Source: Spirosoma sp. KUDC1026
Lineage (GTDB): Bacteria; Bacteroidota; Bacteroidia; Cytophagales; Spirosomataceae
Length of the DNA: 64,000 bases
Direction: 5' to 3'
Assembly (NCBI RefSeq): GCF_013375035.1
Contig: NZ_CP056032.1
Location: 518,001 to 582,000, forward strand
Position 1 is the stretch's first letter, and the number at the start of each line of letters is the position of its first letter. The position numbers and the translations under genes were made by a program. The notes under the pieces were generated by a model. It saw only the letters and a list, made by a program, of their open reading frames with translations, ran no database searches and had not been told where the DNA came from. This document shows positions 16,246 through 24,721 of this stretch, one piece after another.

Positions 16246-16731
16246 CTACCGGACACGCAAAAATTTGAGGAAGCAGTAGCCCTCGCAATTGGGTGTAATC
16301 AGTAATGTATCCTGCCGGAACGCAATGGGCTGCCGGAAAAAAATATTGGCCTGGTTGGTATTGATGTATAGTCGCAGCGATAGGCTGTCGGGATAGGTTG
16401 CATCAATACTAAAATGGCGGATAGGATAGTAATATGACATCTCTGAACCGCTGGCGCTCAGTGTCCCATCCGTATTGAAGGTAAGCGTTTGTAGTGGCGT
16501 AGCCGGGTAGCGCCGGGTCACATAGAACGACGTATCGCGCCGGAGCGTCGTTGTGTCGTTTATGACGTATGAGATAATCGAGTCTTTCGGGAAACGACGT
16601 TCGATCAACCGCCACGAACCCGCAATACGCGCATCAGCCGCGCCCGTTGAAAACGACATACTGGGATCTTTACAGTAAGTCAGCCCCATGATTAGCCCCA
16701 GCAGAACGGCAACGCGTAAAAAAATCAGCAT
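16246..16731 (-). CDS. Hypothetical lipocalin-like lipoprotein
   Basis: 161 residues from the ATG at 16731, which gives a signal sequence followed by GLTYC. The sequence then runs IAGSWRLIERRF..., YPATPLQTLTFNTDGTLSASGS and SFYVTRRYP, the pattern of the small lipocalin-like domains common in this phylum (GTW/GSW start, beta strands, a cysteine-containing end CEGYCFLKFLRVR). No ligand can be assigned. A longer upstream start exists but would place 13 polar residues before the signal. Confidence 0.6.
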   Translation of the reverse strand: MLIFLRVAVLLGLIMGLTYCKDPSMSFSTGAADARIAGSWRLIERRFPKDSIISYVINDTTTLRRDTSFYVTRRYPATPLQTLTFNTDGTLSASGSEMSYYYPIRHFSIDATYPDSLSLRLYINTNQANIFFRQPIAFRQDTLLITPNCEGYCFLKFLRVR

Positions 16732-16847
16732 GTTAACAGGAGAATGAAAAACAGAACCACGGCCGGGCAACCCGCTGATGGGCAGTTACCGGGCCATGGT
16801 TCAGCCACTGCACTCCTAACGAGTGTGTATTCGGTCAGCGTCTATGC

Positions 16848-17918
16848 CTAGACAAATTCCGTACCTTTTTCTTTGGCATCCGCCACAAACGCTTTGACTT
16901 TCTGCTCATCTTCTTTCCGGCAGATCATCAGTACGTTATCGTATTCAGCAACGATAAAACCATCCAGGCCATTGATAGCAACCAGGCGTTCTTTCGGCGT
17001 TTTAATGATGCAGTTCTTGGTATCGTACAACAGTACGTGGCCATCCACAACGTTGTATTCTTCGTTCTTATCCGATACCTCGTACAGTGATTTCCAGGTA
17101 CCCAGGTCCGACCAGCCCAGATCGCACAGAATTACGAACACGTTCGAGGCTTTTTCCATAACGCCGTTGTCGATGGAAATGCTGCCTGTCATCGAATAAG
17201 CCTTCTCAATGAACGCTTCTTCACCGTCGGTGTAATATACGGACTTACCTTCTTCAAAAATCTCGGCAATCTCAGGGAGGCAGTTCTCAAACGATTTGAT
17301 GATACTCTGTACGTTCCAGATGAATATACCGGCATTCCAGACAAACTCTCCACTATCGACAAACTGCCGTGCCAGTTCGAGGTGGGGCTTCTCGGTGAAT
17401 GTTTTCACCTTTTTGATGTCATCACCCGACTCAGGAATGTACTGAATATAGCCATAGCCTGTGTCTGGACGCGTTGGCTGAATGCCCAGGGTCACCAGAA
17501 TATCATTGCCCTCAACCGCATCAAGTCCTTTCCGAACGGTCCGCTTAAAGTCGTCTTCTTTCAGAATGATATGATCGGCAGGCGCCACAATGATGTTTGC
17601 ATTGGGATCACGCTGCGCGATTTTGTAGCAGGCATACGCGATACAGGGCGCTGTATTTCGGGCAATTGGCTCGCAAAGTACCTGGTCGTCGCTTAGTTGC
17701 GGAAGCTGTTTCTGGCAAAGATCTTTGTAGAGCGAGCTGGTAACAATAAACAGGTTTTCGGGTGGACAGATGCCGTCGAAACGATCAGCGGTTTGTTGCA
17801 GAAGCGTGCGGCCGGTACCGAGTACGTCGTGAAACTGTTTTGGATAACTGGTCCGGCTAAATGGCCAGAACCGGGTTCCAATGCCACCGGCCATAATAAT
17901 GACGTATGTGTGATTCAT
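16848..17918 (-). CDS. Mannose-1-phosphate guanylyltransferase
   Basis: Makes GDP-mannose from mannose-1-phosphate and GTP, feeding surface polysaccharide synthesis. 356 residues, containing only the nucleotidyltransferase part without the phosphomannose isomerase domain of longer ManC proteins. Signatures: GGIGTRFWPFSRTSYPKQF (12-30), NIIVAPADHIILKED, GYGYIQYI, FTEKPH, FVWNAGIFIW and WSDLGTW. Stands alone. Confidence 0.93.
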   Translation of the reverse strand: MNHTYVIIMAGGIGTRFWPFSRTSYPKQFHDVLGTGRTLLQQTADRFDGICPPENLFIVTSSLYKDLCQKQLPQLSDDQVLCEPIARNTAPCIAYACYKIAQRDPNANIIVAPADHIILKEDDFKRTVRKGLDAVEGNDILVTLGIQPTRPDTGYGYIQYIPESGDDIKKVKTFTEKPHLELARQFVDSGEFVWNAGIFIWNVQSIIKSFENCLPEIAEIFEEGKSVYYTDGEEAFIEKAYSMTGSISIDNGVMEKASNVFVILCDLGWSDLGTWKSLYEVSDKNEEYNVVDGHVLLYDTKNCIIKTPKERLVAINGLDGFIVAEYDNVLMICRKEDEQKVKAFVADAKEKGTEFV

Positions 17919-18088
17919 TGATAATGAACAATAAACTAGGGATTAGCTTCCCCAAAGTTGCCCCTATCTTACCCAAAAATTTCAGAAAAGTTTATTTACT
18001 GACAGGTTTCTTAGGGAGCGATTGTACTAAGCTACATCATCAGCCCTTACTAATCAAGCAACAGACTACTGATTAACAGAAAGTTTAC

Positions 18089-19561
18089 TCAAAAATCCCC
18101 CCCAACAGCCCGCAGCAACGCTACCGCATACTGCGCTTCCTGGCTACGCAGTTGAGCGGTCTGTTGTTCGGCGGTCAGGATCGTGCGCTGCGCATCGAGG
18201 ACTTCCAGATACGTAGCTAGTCCCCGTATGTACAGTTCCCGGTTGTATTGTTCGGTCCGGCGGGCCAGGGCCAGCGTTTGCGCCTGTAAGTCGATCTGCT
18301 CGCGCAGTAACGTCAGGTTATCCAGGGCAGTTTCGGCATCCCGTTGGGCCAGTTGCAGGGCCTGGTCATAAGTTTGCTGATTAGTCTGCGCCAACTGACG
18401 GGAAAGAGCGATGTTCTGTTTAGCCCGGTGTCCTTCATAGATCGGGACCGACGCGTTAATTCCCAGCAGATACGTAGCGCTGCTTGGCGTAAACCAGGGC
18501 CCGATCCGTCCCGATAGGATTCCGCCCGACCCTACCAGCGTGACCCGTGGCTGGGTACTGGCCTGCTGCAGCACGACTTGTGCAGCAGCCACCTGATTCT
18601 GGCGATTGTATTGCAACAGGTCTGGCCGGCGCTGGAGCTGCTCAACCTGGACCGTAGCGTATGGATACGATGGTACACTCGCAGGCAACACTCCAACCGG
18701 AACCGTAAAGTCGGCCGGATTGCGCGCGCACAGCTGAGCGAGGCCATTAACCAGTTCAAGCCGGGCGCGCTGTAAACCTTTCAGCGTTACCTGTAAACCG
18801 GCGTAATCTGTTTCGGCGCGCTGTACGTCGATCTGGTTGATGAGACCCACCCGGAACCGTTCGCGCAGGATAGACAGGGTTGTGTCGCGCGACTGAATGT
18901 TACGCAGAAAAACGGCCTGTTCGGTGTCGTTCCCGCGGATGAGCAGATACGTTCGGGCAATGTCTGACGCCAGGGTTAGCCGGAACGACTGATAATCGGC
19001 ATCACTGGCCTGGGCCTGTAGGTTGGCCACGTTGATGCTGCTTCGAATCCGCTTGAAGAGATCCAGCTCGTAGCTTACATCGATAGGCAGCAGTTGAAAT
19101 GTATTTAACTGAAAACGCGGCAGTCGATCGCTCGCTGTCGGGACTGCCACGGGGCGCTGCTCCGACAAACTCTGTGTAGTAATCAGGGCCGAGCTGCGTA
19201 AGGAAGGTGACAGATACGACTGAGCTACCCGCACCCGAATCCGGGCTTCCTCCAGTCGGCTTAACGCTGTCTTCAGATTAGGACTGTTGGCCAGTCCCTG
19301 CTGAATATATTCTTCGAGAATAGGGTCATTGAACCGCCGGAAACCACTAATTGTCAGGGCAGGTGCCGGCTCATTTGGATTTGGGGCCGCCGATGATGTT
19401 GAAACCGGACCCGTAGTCGGCGTAGGCGTTGCCGGTTTAACTGTACCGGGAGCAGGATCGAGCGTAACGGCTCCGCCCGGTGCATTCAGGGGTGTTGTCT
19501 GCGCCGTTGCCAGATTTACCAGCATACCGACCACAAACAGACTTGTAACTAGTTTCTTCAT
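18089..19561 (-). CDS. TolC-like outer-membrane efflux protein
   Basis: 490 residues of the outer membrane factor family, with signal peptide MKKLVTSLFVVGMLVNLATAQ. A Pro/Thr-rich stretch (about 25-70) is followed by two OEP repeats: LEEYIQQGLANSPNLKTALSRLEEARIRVRVAQSYLSP, and RRPDLLQYNRQNQVAAAQVVLQQASTQPRVTLVGSGG near residue 310. It resembles the NodT/OprM branch that pairs with RND pumps, but no inner-membrane or adaptor gene is adjacent. It follows the DUF952 gene after seven bases. Confidence 0.88.
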   Translation of the reverse strand: MKKLVTSLFVVGMLVNLATAQTTPLNAPGGAVTLDPAPGTVKPATPTPTTGPVSTSSAAPNPNEPAPALTISGFRRFNDPILEEYIQQGLANSPNLKTALSRLEEARIRVRVAQSYLSPSLRSSALITTQSLSEQRPVAVPTASDRLPRFQLNTFQLLPIDVSYELDLFKRIRSSINVANLQAQASDADYQSFRLTLASDIARTYLLIRGNDTEQAVFLRNIQSRDTTLSILRERFRVGLINQIDVQRAETDYAGLQVTLKGLQRARLELVNGLAQLCARNPADFTVPVGVLPASVPSYPYATVQVEQLQRRPDLLQYNRQNQVAAAQVVLQQASTQPRVTLVGSGGILSGRIGPWFTPSSATYLLGINASVPIYEGHRAKQNIALSRQLAQTNQQTYDQALQLAQRDAETALDNLTLLREQIDLQAQTLALARRTEQYNRELYIRGLATYLEVLDAQRTILTAEQQTAQLRSQEAQYAVALLRAVGGDF

Positions 19562-19568
19562 TAGCGAA

Positions 19569-19874
19569 CTAATCTTGCATTATTTTTTCGACGGCCATAA
19601 CGGCGTCTTTATTGATAGGCCCGTACAGGTGTGGAAAGTACTCGGCGTTCGTCGCAGGTTCGTATTTCAGTTCGGCCGTCAGCCTGTCGGGCGCGATCTG
19701 TAACAGCAGTAGATCCTGTCGTCCCTTGTAATACCGCTCAAGTACGCCGGCAACCTGTTCCTTTTCGGACAGATGAATAAACCCTTCTACTAGAAAACTG
19801 GCCGCCGTGTACACAGGCTGGTTTTCGGAGGCAGCCCAGTCATTGACAGGCACAACATGGTAAATGAATTTCAT
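19569..19874 (-). CDS. DUF952 family protein
   Basis: 101 residues. The family signatures are GFIHLSEKEQV near residue 30 and EYFPHLYGPINKDAV near residue 80. No function is known for DUF952. It lies seven bases upstream of the TolC-like gene, so both are probably on one transcript, though no functional link is evident. Confidence 0.85.
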   Translation of the reverse strand: MKFIYHVVPVNDWAASENQPVYTAASFLVEGFIHLSEKEQVAGVLERYYKGRQDLLLLQIAPDRLTAELKYEPATNAEYFPHLYGPINKDAVMAVEKIMQD

Positions 19875-20217
19875 ACAATAAGCTCGCTGTTGTTCTCTTC
19901 CTGTTGCAAGCTGAACAAGCAGTAAAATTACATCCGTATTAGTACCCGGTTACTGAAACTGTTTCGGGTATAATTGCATGGTTTAGCGCTAAAACCAAAC
20001 AATATTTTATGTTTCTCAAGAATGGTTGTTGTTCCCCTTCGCAATATACCCAGATTTAGCGCATATGTGATTGCATTATTCGGGCAATAAATAGCCTTAT
20101 CATCGATAGTTTTTATCTGATATTACTCTGCCTTAGCCAGTACCAGCAGATAAGTCACGAAACGTTTACGTCCGATTCATTGTAGTTTTGTTAGTTAAAC
20201 AATCAACGTAGATAGCC
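19875..20217. other. Intergenic region upstream of ppi and the DUF952 gene
   Basis: A 343-base divergent promoter region, AT-rich and without a supportable gene or RNA. A -7-like box TAGTTTTG at 20183 is the only recognisable signal. Confidence 0.5.
20183..20190 (+). promoter_or_regulatory. Candidate -7 box of the peptidylprolyl isomerase gene
   Basis: TAGTTTTG fits TAnnTTTG and ends 27 bases before the start codon. No clear -33 box at the right distance was found. Confidence 0.35.
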
Positions 20218-20664
20218 ATGAAGGCAGAAATGAATACCGATAAGGGCACTATGCTCATCGAATTTTTCGAGAAAGATGCCCCTAAAGCAGTAAACAATTT
20301 TATTACGCTGGCCAAAAAAGGGTTTTACGATGGCGTTACGTTCCACCGCGTTATCCCGAACTTCATGATTCAGGGTGGTGATCCTACCGGCACTGGTGCT
20401 GGTGGCCCCGGCTATACCATCGATTGTGAACTGACCGGCGATAACCAGTACCACGACCGGGGTGTCCTGTCGATGGCGCACCGGGGACGGAACACGGGTG
20501 GCTCGCAGTTCTTCATCTGCCACAACCGGCAGAATACCCAGCACCTCGACCGCAACCATACCGTTTTTGGTAAAGTGATTGAAGGTCTGGACGTTATTGA
20601 TGAGATCCGTCAGGGCGACAAAATCAACAGCATCAAGGTGCTGGAAGACGAAACAGCCGCTTAA
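20218..20664 (+). CDS. Peptidyl-prolyl cis-trans isomerase, cyclophilin type
   Basis: 148-residue single-domain cyclophilin without a signal peptide, so cytoplasmic. Conserved residues are in VTFHRVIPNFMIQGGDPTGTGAGGPGY, SMAHRGRNTGGSQFFICHNRQNTQHLDRNHTVFGKV. The catalytic Arg is in FHRVIP. PpiB-like. Ends at a strong bidirectional terminator. Confidence 0.95.
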   Translation: MKAEMNTDKGTMLIEFFEKDAPKAVNNFITLAKKGFYDGVTFHRVIPNFMIQGGDPTGTGAGGPGYTIDCELTGDNQYHDRGVLSMAHRGRNTGGSQFFICHNRQNTQHLDRNHTVFGKVIEGLDVIDEIRQGDKINSIKVLEDETAA

Positions 20665-20683
20665 GGCAAACGTTCTGTAAAAG

Positions 20684-20725
20684 AAAACCGGCCCGGTATG
20701 CAGATGATGCTATCGGGCCGGTTTT
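20684..20725. terminator. Bidirectional terminator between cyclophilin and TspO-like genes
   Basis: A 12-base perfect stem AAAACCGGCCCG/CGGGCCGGTTTT with an 18-base loop, flanked by A and T runs in the convergent gap. Confidence 0.85.
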
Positions 20726-20738
20726 GTATGTACATCCG

Positions 20739-21548
20739 TTACGCAAAGGAGGGCGTCTTTTTCGAAGCCAGTCCGGTTATAGCCAAGCCAATAGCGACAA
20801 CAGCACCCACACCCGCTACGCCCTGCACCAATGGATAGTCGCCCTGTTTGGCAGCAATAGCGGCATAGGCCCAGGCGAACACCAGAATATAGGCAATACT
20901 ACGATACCGGTTAAAGATCACAGCGCCAACAACCAGGCCAACAATCAGAACAGCCACGGCCCAGGTTGCCTCACTCAGCCCCATCGTACTGAACTGGGTA
21001 GCTTTCAGATACACGGCTACGTTCAGGATCGTGGCTACCGTCAGCCAGCCGAAGTAGATTGAAAAAGGAATTCGGGCCAGCCAGGTCTGTGCCGGACCGG
21101 CGGGCGATTCGGGCAGGGTAGCATCTAAATCTGGGGCGACGATAGGTACCCGTGCCTGGGCGAGTAAGCGCTGTTCGATAATCATCAGCGTAAACAGCAT
21201 AACCAGGATCACCACCAAAGCCAGGCCAATCCACTCCTGATTGAAGATAGGACTCCAGATTGCGTTGCAAAAAGCGTTAATAACAACCAGCCATCCAACC
21301 GCCCGAAACCGGGGATTTGTTCGCTGCGATGGTAGCGCCTGGTAGATGGCGAAGGCCAGCACACCCAAAAAAATAAGCCCCCAGATGGAAAAGGCGTAGC
21401 CCGCCGGGGTAATCAGCGTTTCGTATTTGGCGGAGATATCGGCGTTCGTCTTTCCTCCAAATACGCCTGTGTTAGATAGCGCATTCATCACGATCATCGA
21501 GACGACGCTGAACACCACCATAACTTGTCGAAGTTTATCAGTACCCAT
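20739..21548 (-). CDS. TspO/MBR-related tryptophan-rich membrane protein
   Basis: 269-residue integral membrane protein with about eight hydrophobic segments, longer than the usual five-helix TspO. The TspO-like part includes LITPAGYAFSIWGLIFLGV and ARIPFSIYFGWLTVATILNVAVYL. Such longer relatives are common in Bacteroidota and have no firm function. The start at 21548 (MGTDKLRQ) was chosen because the ATG 18 bases upstream lies inside the terminator hairpin of the preceding gene. Confidence 0.75.
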   Translation of the reverse strand: MGTDKLRQVMVVFSVVSMIVMNALSNTGVFGGKTNADISAKYETLITPAGYAFSIWGLIFLGVLAFAIYQALPSQRTNPRFRAVGWLVVINAFCNAIWSPIFNQEWIGLALVVILVMLFTLMIIEQRLLAQARVPIVAPDLDATLPESPAGPAQTWLARIPFSIYFGWLTVATILNVAVYLKATQFSTMGLSEATWAVAVLIVGLVVGAVIFNRYRSIAYILVFAWAYAAIAAKQGDYPLVQGVAGVGAVVAIGLAITGLASKKTPSFA

Positions 21549-21552
21549 ATAA

Positions 21553-21602
21553 AAGTGCGTGGCCATTGATTGATGTGTTGTTCAACCAATGGCCACGCAC
21601 TT
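21553..21602 (-). terminator. Terminator of the PorE-like gene
   Basis: A 16-base perfect inverted repeat (AAGTGCGTGGCCATTG and its complement) with an 18-base loop, followed on the minus strand by TTTTATAT. Confidence 0.85.
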
Positions 21603-21629
21603 ATGTTTGTCGACTTCTCGCCCGCTGTT

Positions 21630-23621
21630 TTACAGCTCCAGAATCTTGATCTCGGTCCGGCGGTTACGCTGGTGTTCTTCTTCGGTTTTGGCGTTTTTCA
21701 CCACCAGACGGGTTTCGCCATAGCCTTTAGCCACCAGCCGATCGGCCGCAATACCCTGCGCCACAATGTAATCTACCGCCGATTTCGCCCGGTTTTGGGA
21801 GAGCTTCATATTGTAAGCATCCGTATCACGGGCATCGGTGTGCGAACTTAGCTCCAGTTTCAGCGTCGGGTTGTCTTTCAGAATCGTTACGATCTTGTCC
21901 AGCTCCGGCGCGGCATCCGAACGAATGTTGTACTTGTTCAAATCGTAATAGATATTCTCCAGTACGAAGGTTTTGTTCAGTTCTGAGCGATCAAGCAGCA
22001 GCGCTACGTTGAACGTCGTATCGGTCTGCGGTTTGGTCAGGAAAATCTGCGGAATGCTTTTACCCTGCATCGTAAACGGCTCGCGATGGGTCAGATAGCC
22101 CCGGCGCTCAGCCAAAATGGTGTAGTCTTTCCCTTCCTGTATCGGGTATTTTCCGAACGTACCGGGCTGCCCTGTCACGACCTCGGCAATAGGTTGACCA
22201 GTGGCGTCGTCGATAATCCGTACTCGGGCCGAGTCGAGCGGATTACTGGGATTATCGTTACTGCCGACGGTTCCAGCCAGGAAGTAACGTACTGTTTTGG
22301 GCGCGCCTTCTTTTGGCGGGTTCTGGGCAATCGTGGTTGAATCGTCACCCGAACCTTCCTGGAAGAAGTAAATATCATCGTCGCCCTTGCCACCAGCGCG
22401 GTTCGAGGCTAAGTACCCTTTATCATCGTCGGTGTAGATCAGACCAAAATCGTCAGATGCCGAGTTAATTGGCTGTCCCATGTTTTCCACCCGCGTAACA
22501 CCACCCGAGCGGGTAGCCACGAAAATGTCGAGCTTACCCAGGCCCGGATGACCGTCGGACGAAAAGTACAGCTTGGCATCGGGACCAACGTAAGGAAACA
22601 TTTCGTTACCCGGCGTATTGATGTCGCGACCCATATTCACGGGGCGGCTAAAACGGCCCGATGCGTCGATACTTGTCCGGTACAGGTCGGTTCCGCCCGC
22701 GCCACCGGCCCGGTTCGAGGCAAAATACAACGTCTTTCCATCACCCGAGAAAGCGGGAGAGCCGTCCCAGGCCGTTGAATCGCTGATGGGTAATCGCAAC
22801 GGCTGACTCCAATTGTTGTCCGCCCCCAGCCGGCTGATGAATAAGTCAACGTCCAGTCCACCTTTACGTTTTCCGTTGTTGCCCCGCGCCAGAATCATGG
22901 TTTTTCCGTCTTTCGAGAACGCTGGCGTTCCTTCGTTGACATCGTTCTGGAATACGTTCGTGCTGAACAGTTCCGGCGCATTGCCCGTCTCGTCGGGTTG
23001 CTGACCGAGTTTAGTTTTATAGAGGCCCAGCATCGGCAGGCCATTGTTTTTGTACGTTACGTCCTTACGCGACGCCGTAAAAATCAACTCATTCCCCCGC
23101 ACCACCGGCGCGAATTCCGTGCCCGGTGAGTTGAGATTACCCATGTTTTTAAGGTTGATGGGCGTTTTCTTCTGGGCAATGATATTGATCGCCTTTAGTG
23201 TCTCGATTTCGCTTTTGGCTTTATCGAGCGTGTTTTTGGGCGTCGTCTTCGGTGCGTTGGCTACGTACTGCTGAAGCTGGTCGAGTGCCCCCCCATAATT
23301 ACCCTGCGACTTTAGGGCGTAAGCGTAGTTTAGCCGAACATCGGGTTCGGTTGAGTTGGCCTCCACCGCTTTCTGATAAAACGGGACCGCATCACCAAAC
23401 CGGTTCGATAGACGGTAGGACTCGGCCAGGTAATAATTCAGCCGGGCGGGATCAATGGTTCCTTTCTCAGCTTTCTGAAACTGACTGATAGCCAGATTAT
23501 ATTCGCCAGCGTCGTAATGCCGAACGCCTTTCTTGTAGGCCTGCATGGCTGAGTTGCAACCGGCCATGCCAAAAGCCATACCCAACGCCACCAGCCAGGT
23601 AGCCGACGTATTGATGTTCAT
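21630..23621 (-). CDS. OmpA-family lipoprotein with TPR and WD40-like repeats, PorE-like
   Basis: 663 residues. In order: lipoprotein signal ending GMAGC (Cys22); TPR repeats (about 28-130: YKKGVRHYDAGEYNLAISQFQKAEKG, GDAVPFYQKAVEANSTEPDVRLNYAYALKSQGNYGGAL); a PD40/WD40-like propeller (about 150-430) with repeats such as GSPAFSGDGKTLYFASNRAGG; a carboxypeptidase regulatory-like domain (about 445-530); and a C-terminal OmpA peptidoglycan-binding domain (LSSHTDARDTDAYN, LSQNRAKSAVDYIV). This order is that of PorE, a T9SS component that ties the secretion machinery to peptidoglycan. Similar OmpA proteins with other roles exist, so the link to T9SS is inference supported by the T9SS genes elsewhere in the window. 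Confidence 0.85.
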   Translation of the reverse strand: MNINTSATWLVALGMAFGMAGCNSAMQAYKKGVRHYDAGEYNLAISQFQKAEKGTIDPARLNYYLAESYRLSNRFGDAVPFYQKAVEANSTEPDVRLNYAYALKSQGNYGGALDQLQQYVANAPKTTPKNTLDKAKSEIETLKAINIIAQKKTPINLKNMGNLNSPGTEFAPVVRGNELIFTASRKDVTYKNNGLPMLGLYKTKLGQQPDETGNAPELFSTNVFQNDVNEGTPAFSKDGKTMILARGNNGKRKGGLDVDLFISRLGADNNWSQPLRLPISDSTAWDGSPAFSGDGKTLYFASNRAGGAGGTDLYRTSIDASGRFSRPVNMGRDINTPGNEMFPYVGPDAKLYFSSDGHPGLGKLDIFVATRSGGVTRVENMGQPINSASDDFGLIYTDDDKGYLASNRAGGKGDDDIYFFQEGSGDDSTTIAQNPPKEGAPKTVRYFLAGTVGSNDNPSNPLDSARVRIIDDATGQPIAEVVTGQPGTFGKYPIQEGKDYTILAERRGYLTHREPFTMQGKSIPQIFLTKPQTDTTFNVALLLDRSELNKTFVLENIYYDLNKYNIRSDAAPELDKIVTILKDNPTLKLELSSHTDARDTDAYNMKLSQNRAKSAVDYIVAQGIAADRLVAKGYGETRLVVKNAKTEEEHQRNRRTEIKILEL

Positions 23622-23839
23622 AAAGTTAACGGAGCAAAAACCGATACAGCCGCCAAGATAGAAAAGGAATCCGGGCGGCTACTACAAATAACGATTATGA
23701 TTTGGTTTTATTGAGAAATAACCAGCTCCGGAGGGGCCTTCCGAGAGTCTTTTTTCGACCGTATAGCTGGCTTTTCCTGCTTTCGAAAACCTGACTGCTG
23801 CTACCTGGTTATTAGAGTACTCAACTAATCGACAAAACC

Positions 23840-24196
23840 ATGATTACACCCATTGACCTTCAAGCCGATAATGTAATCGGCTGCCATATTGAGGGAACCG
23901 TTACAGCAGCAGAACTTCAATCGCTTTACGACCAGTTAACGCCCCGCCTGGAACAACACGACAAAATGCGCGTCTATGCTGAATACATCGAAATTGATGG
24001 CATTGAGTGGGAAGCGCTCTGGAAAGATTTAAAGTTTGACCTGGCTCATCTGACCGATTTTGAAAAAGCGGCCGTCGTCACCGACAAAGCCTGGGTTGGA
24101 TTGTCGGCCAGGCTAGCTAACATTGTCCCAGGCCTGGACGTCAAGTTTTTCAAATTTTCCGAGCAGGAACAAGCCCGGCAGTGGGTAAAGAATTGA
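23840..24196 (+). CDS. SpoIIAA-like STAS/SEC14-type protein
   Basis: 118 residues of the SpoIIAA-like family (PF11964). Typical parts: IEGTVTAAELQSLYDQL, VYAEYIEIDGIEWEALWKDLKFDLAHLTDFEKAAVVTDKAWV, and the C-terminal VKFFKFSEQEQARQWV. A small soluble protein; the family may bind lipids or act in protein interactions, but no function is proven. Monocistronic. Confidence 0.82.
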   Translation: MITPIDLQADNVIGCHIEGTVTAAELQSLYDQLTPRLEQHDKMRVYAEYIEIDGIEWEALWKDLKFDLAHLTDFEKAAVVTDKAWVGLSARLANIVPGLDVKFFKFSEQEQARQWVKN

Positions 24197-24203
24197 TATA
24201 CTA

Positions 24204-24243
24204 GTGAGGTGCCCCAGCTTCTAATAAAACCGGGGCACCTCAC
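24204..24243. terminator. Hairpin in the convergent gap
   Basis: A 12-base perfect stem GTGAGGTGCCCC/GGGGCACCTCAC with a 16-base loop. Neither side has a real T run, so it may protect 3' ends rather than act as a full intrinsic terminator. Confidence 0.55.
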
Positions 24244-24245
24244 GA

Positions 24246-24464
24246 TTAAGCGTCGGTTGGCTCGGCCGTAAAGCCGGCCTTATTAACCGCCTGCTGAACC
24301 AGGTCACCAATCCGATTATCGGTAGTTTGGACTGTCAGTAGATAATCCGGGTTTTCAGTATCGATGTTCCAGCCATCGACCTGTTCAATATTGTTCAGCC
24401 CCAGCGTTACTGCCGCTACATCATCACTGGTTTTAATATTGGTTTTAAAGTTGAGTGTCTCCAT
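24246..24464 (-). CDS. HMA-domain-like protein without the metal-binding CXXC
   Basis: 72 residues matching the short copper-chaperone-like heavy-metal-associated proteins of Bacteroidota: METLNFKTNI at the start, then VAAVTLGLNNIEQVDGWNIDTENPDYLLTV and VQQAVNKAGF. Where these have CXXC (positions 12 and 15), this protein has T12-S-D-D15, so the metal ligands are gone. The fold is probably kept, with a different role. Monocistronic. Confidence 0.7.
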   Translation of the reverse strand: METLNFKTNIKTSDDVAAVTLGLNNIEQVDGWNIDTENPDYLLTVQTTDNRIGDLVQQAVNKAGFTAEPTDA

Positions 24465-24721
24465 TAGTTGTAGGGGTTTCTTTGTCTAACTCAAAAAACC
24501 AGCAGCCTTCCCAAAAATCCCGTGAATTTTGCGGCTCGTGTGATACGTCCGATAAACTTTCGGGTTTGTTTCGACCTCGTCGTTAAACCAAATACGGTAT
24601 TGAGTATCTGTTTTCCAGACGGTTCTGGCTTAAAAACCGCTTATAATTCGATATTTATCTAATCAGTTTATAGCCAGAACTGTTAAACTAGTAATCACGT
24701 ATCAATTACTCAATCCAATGA

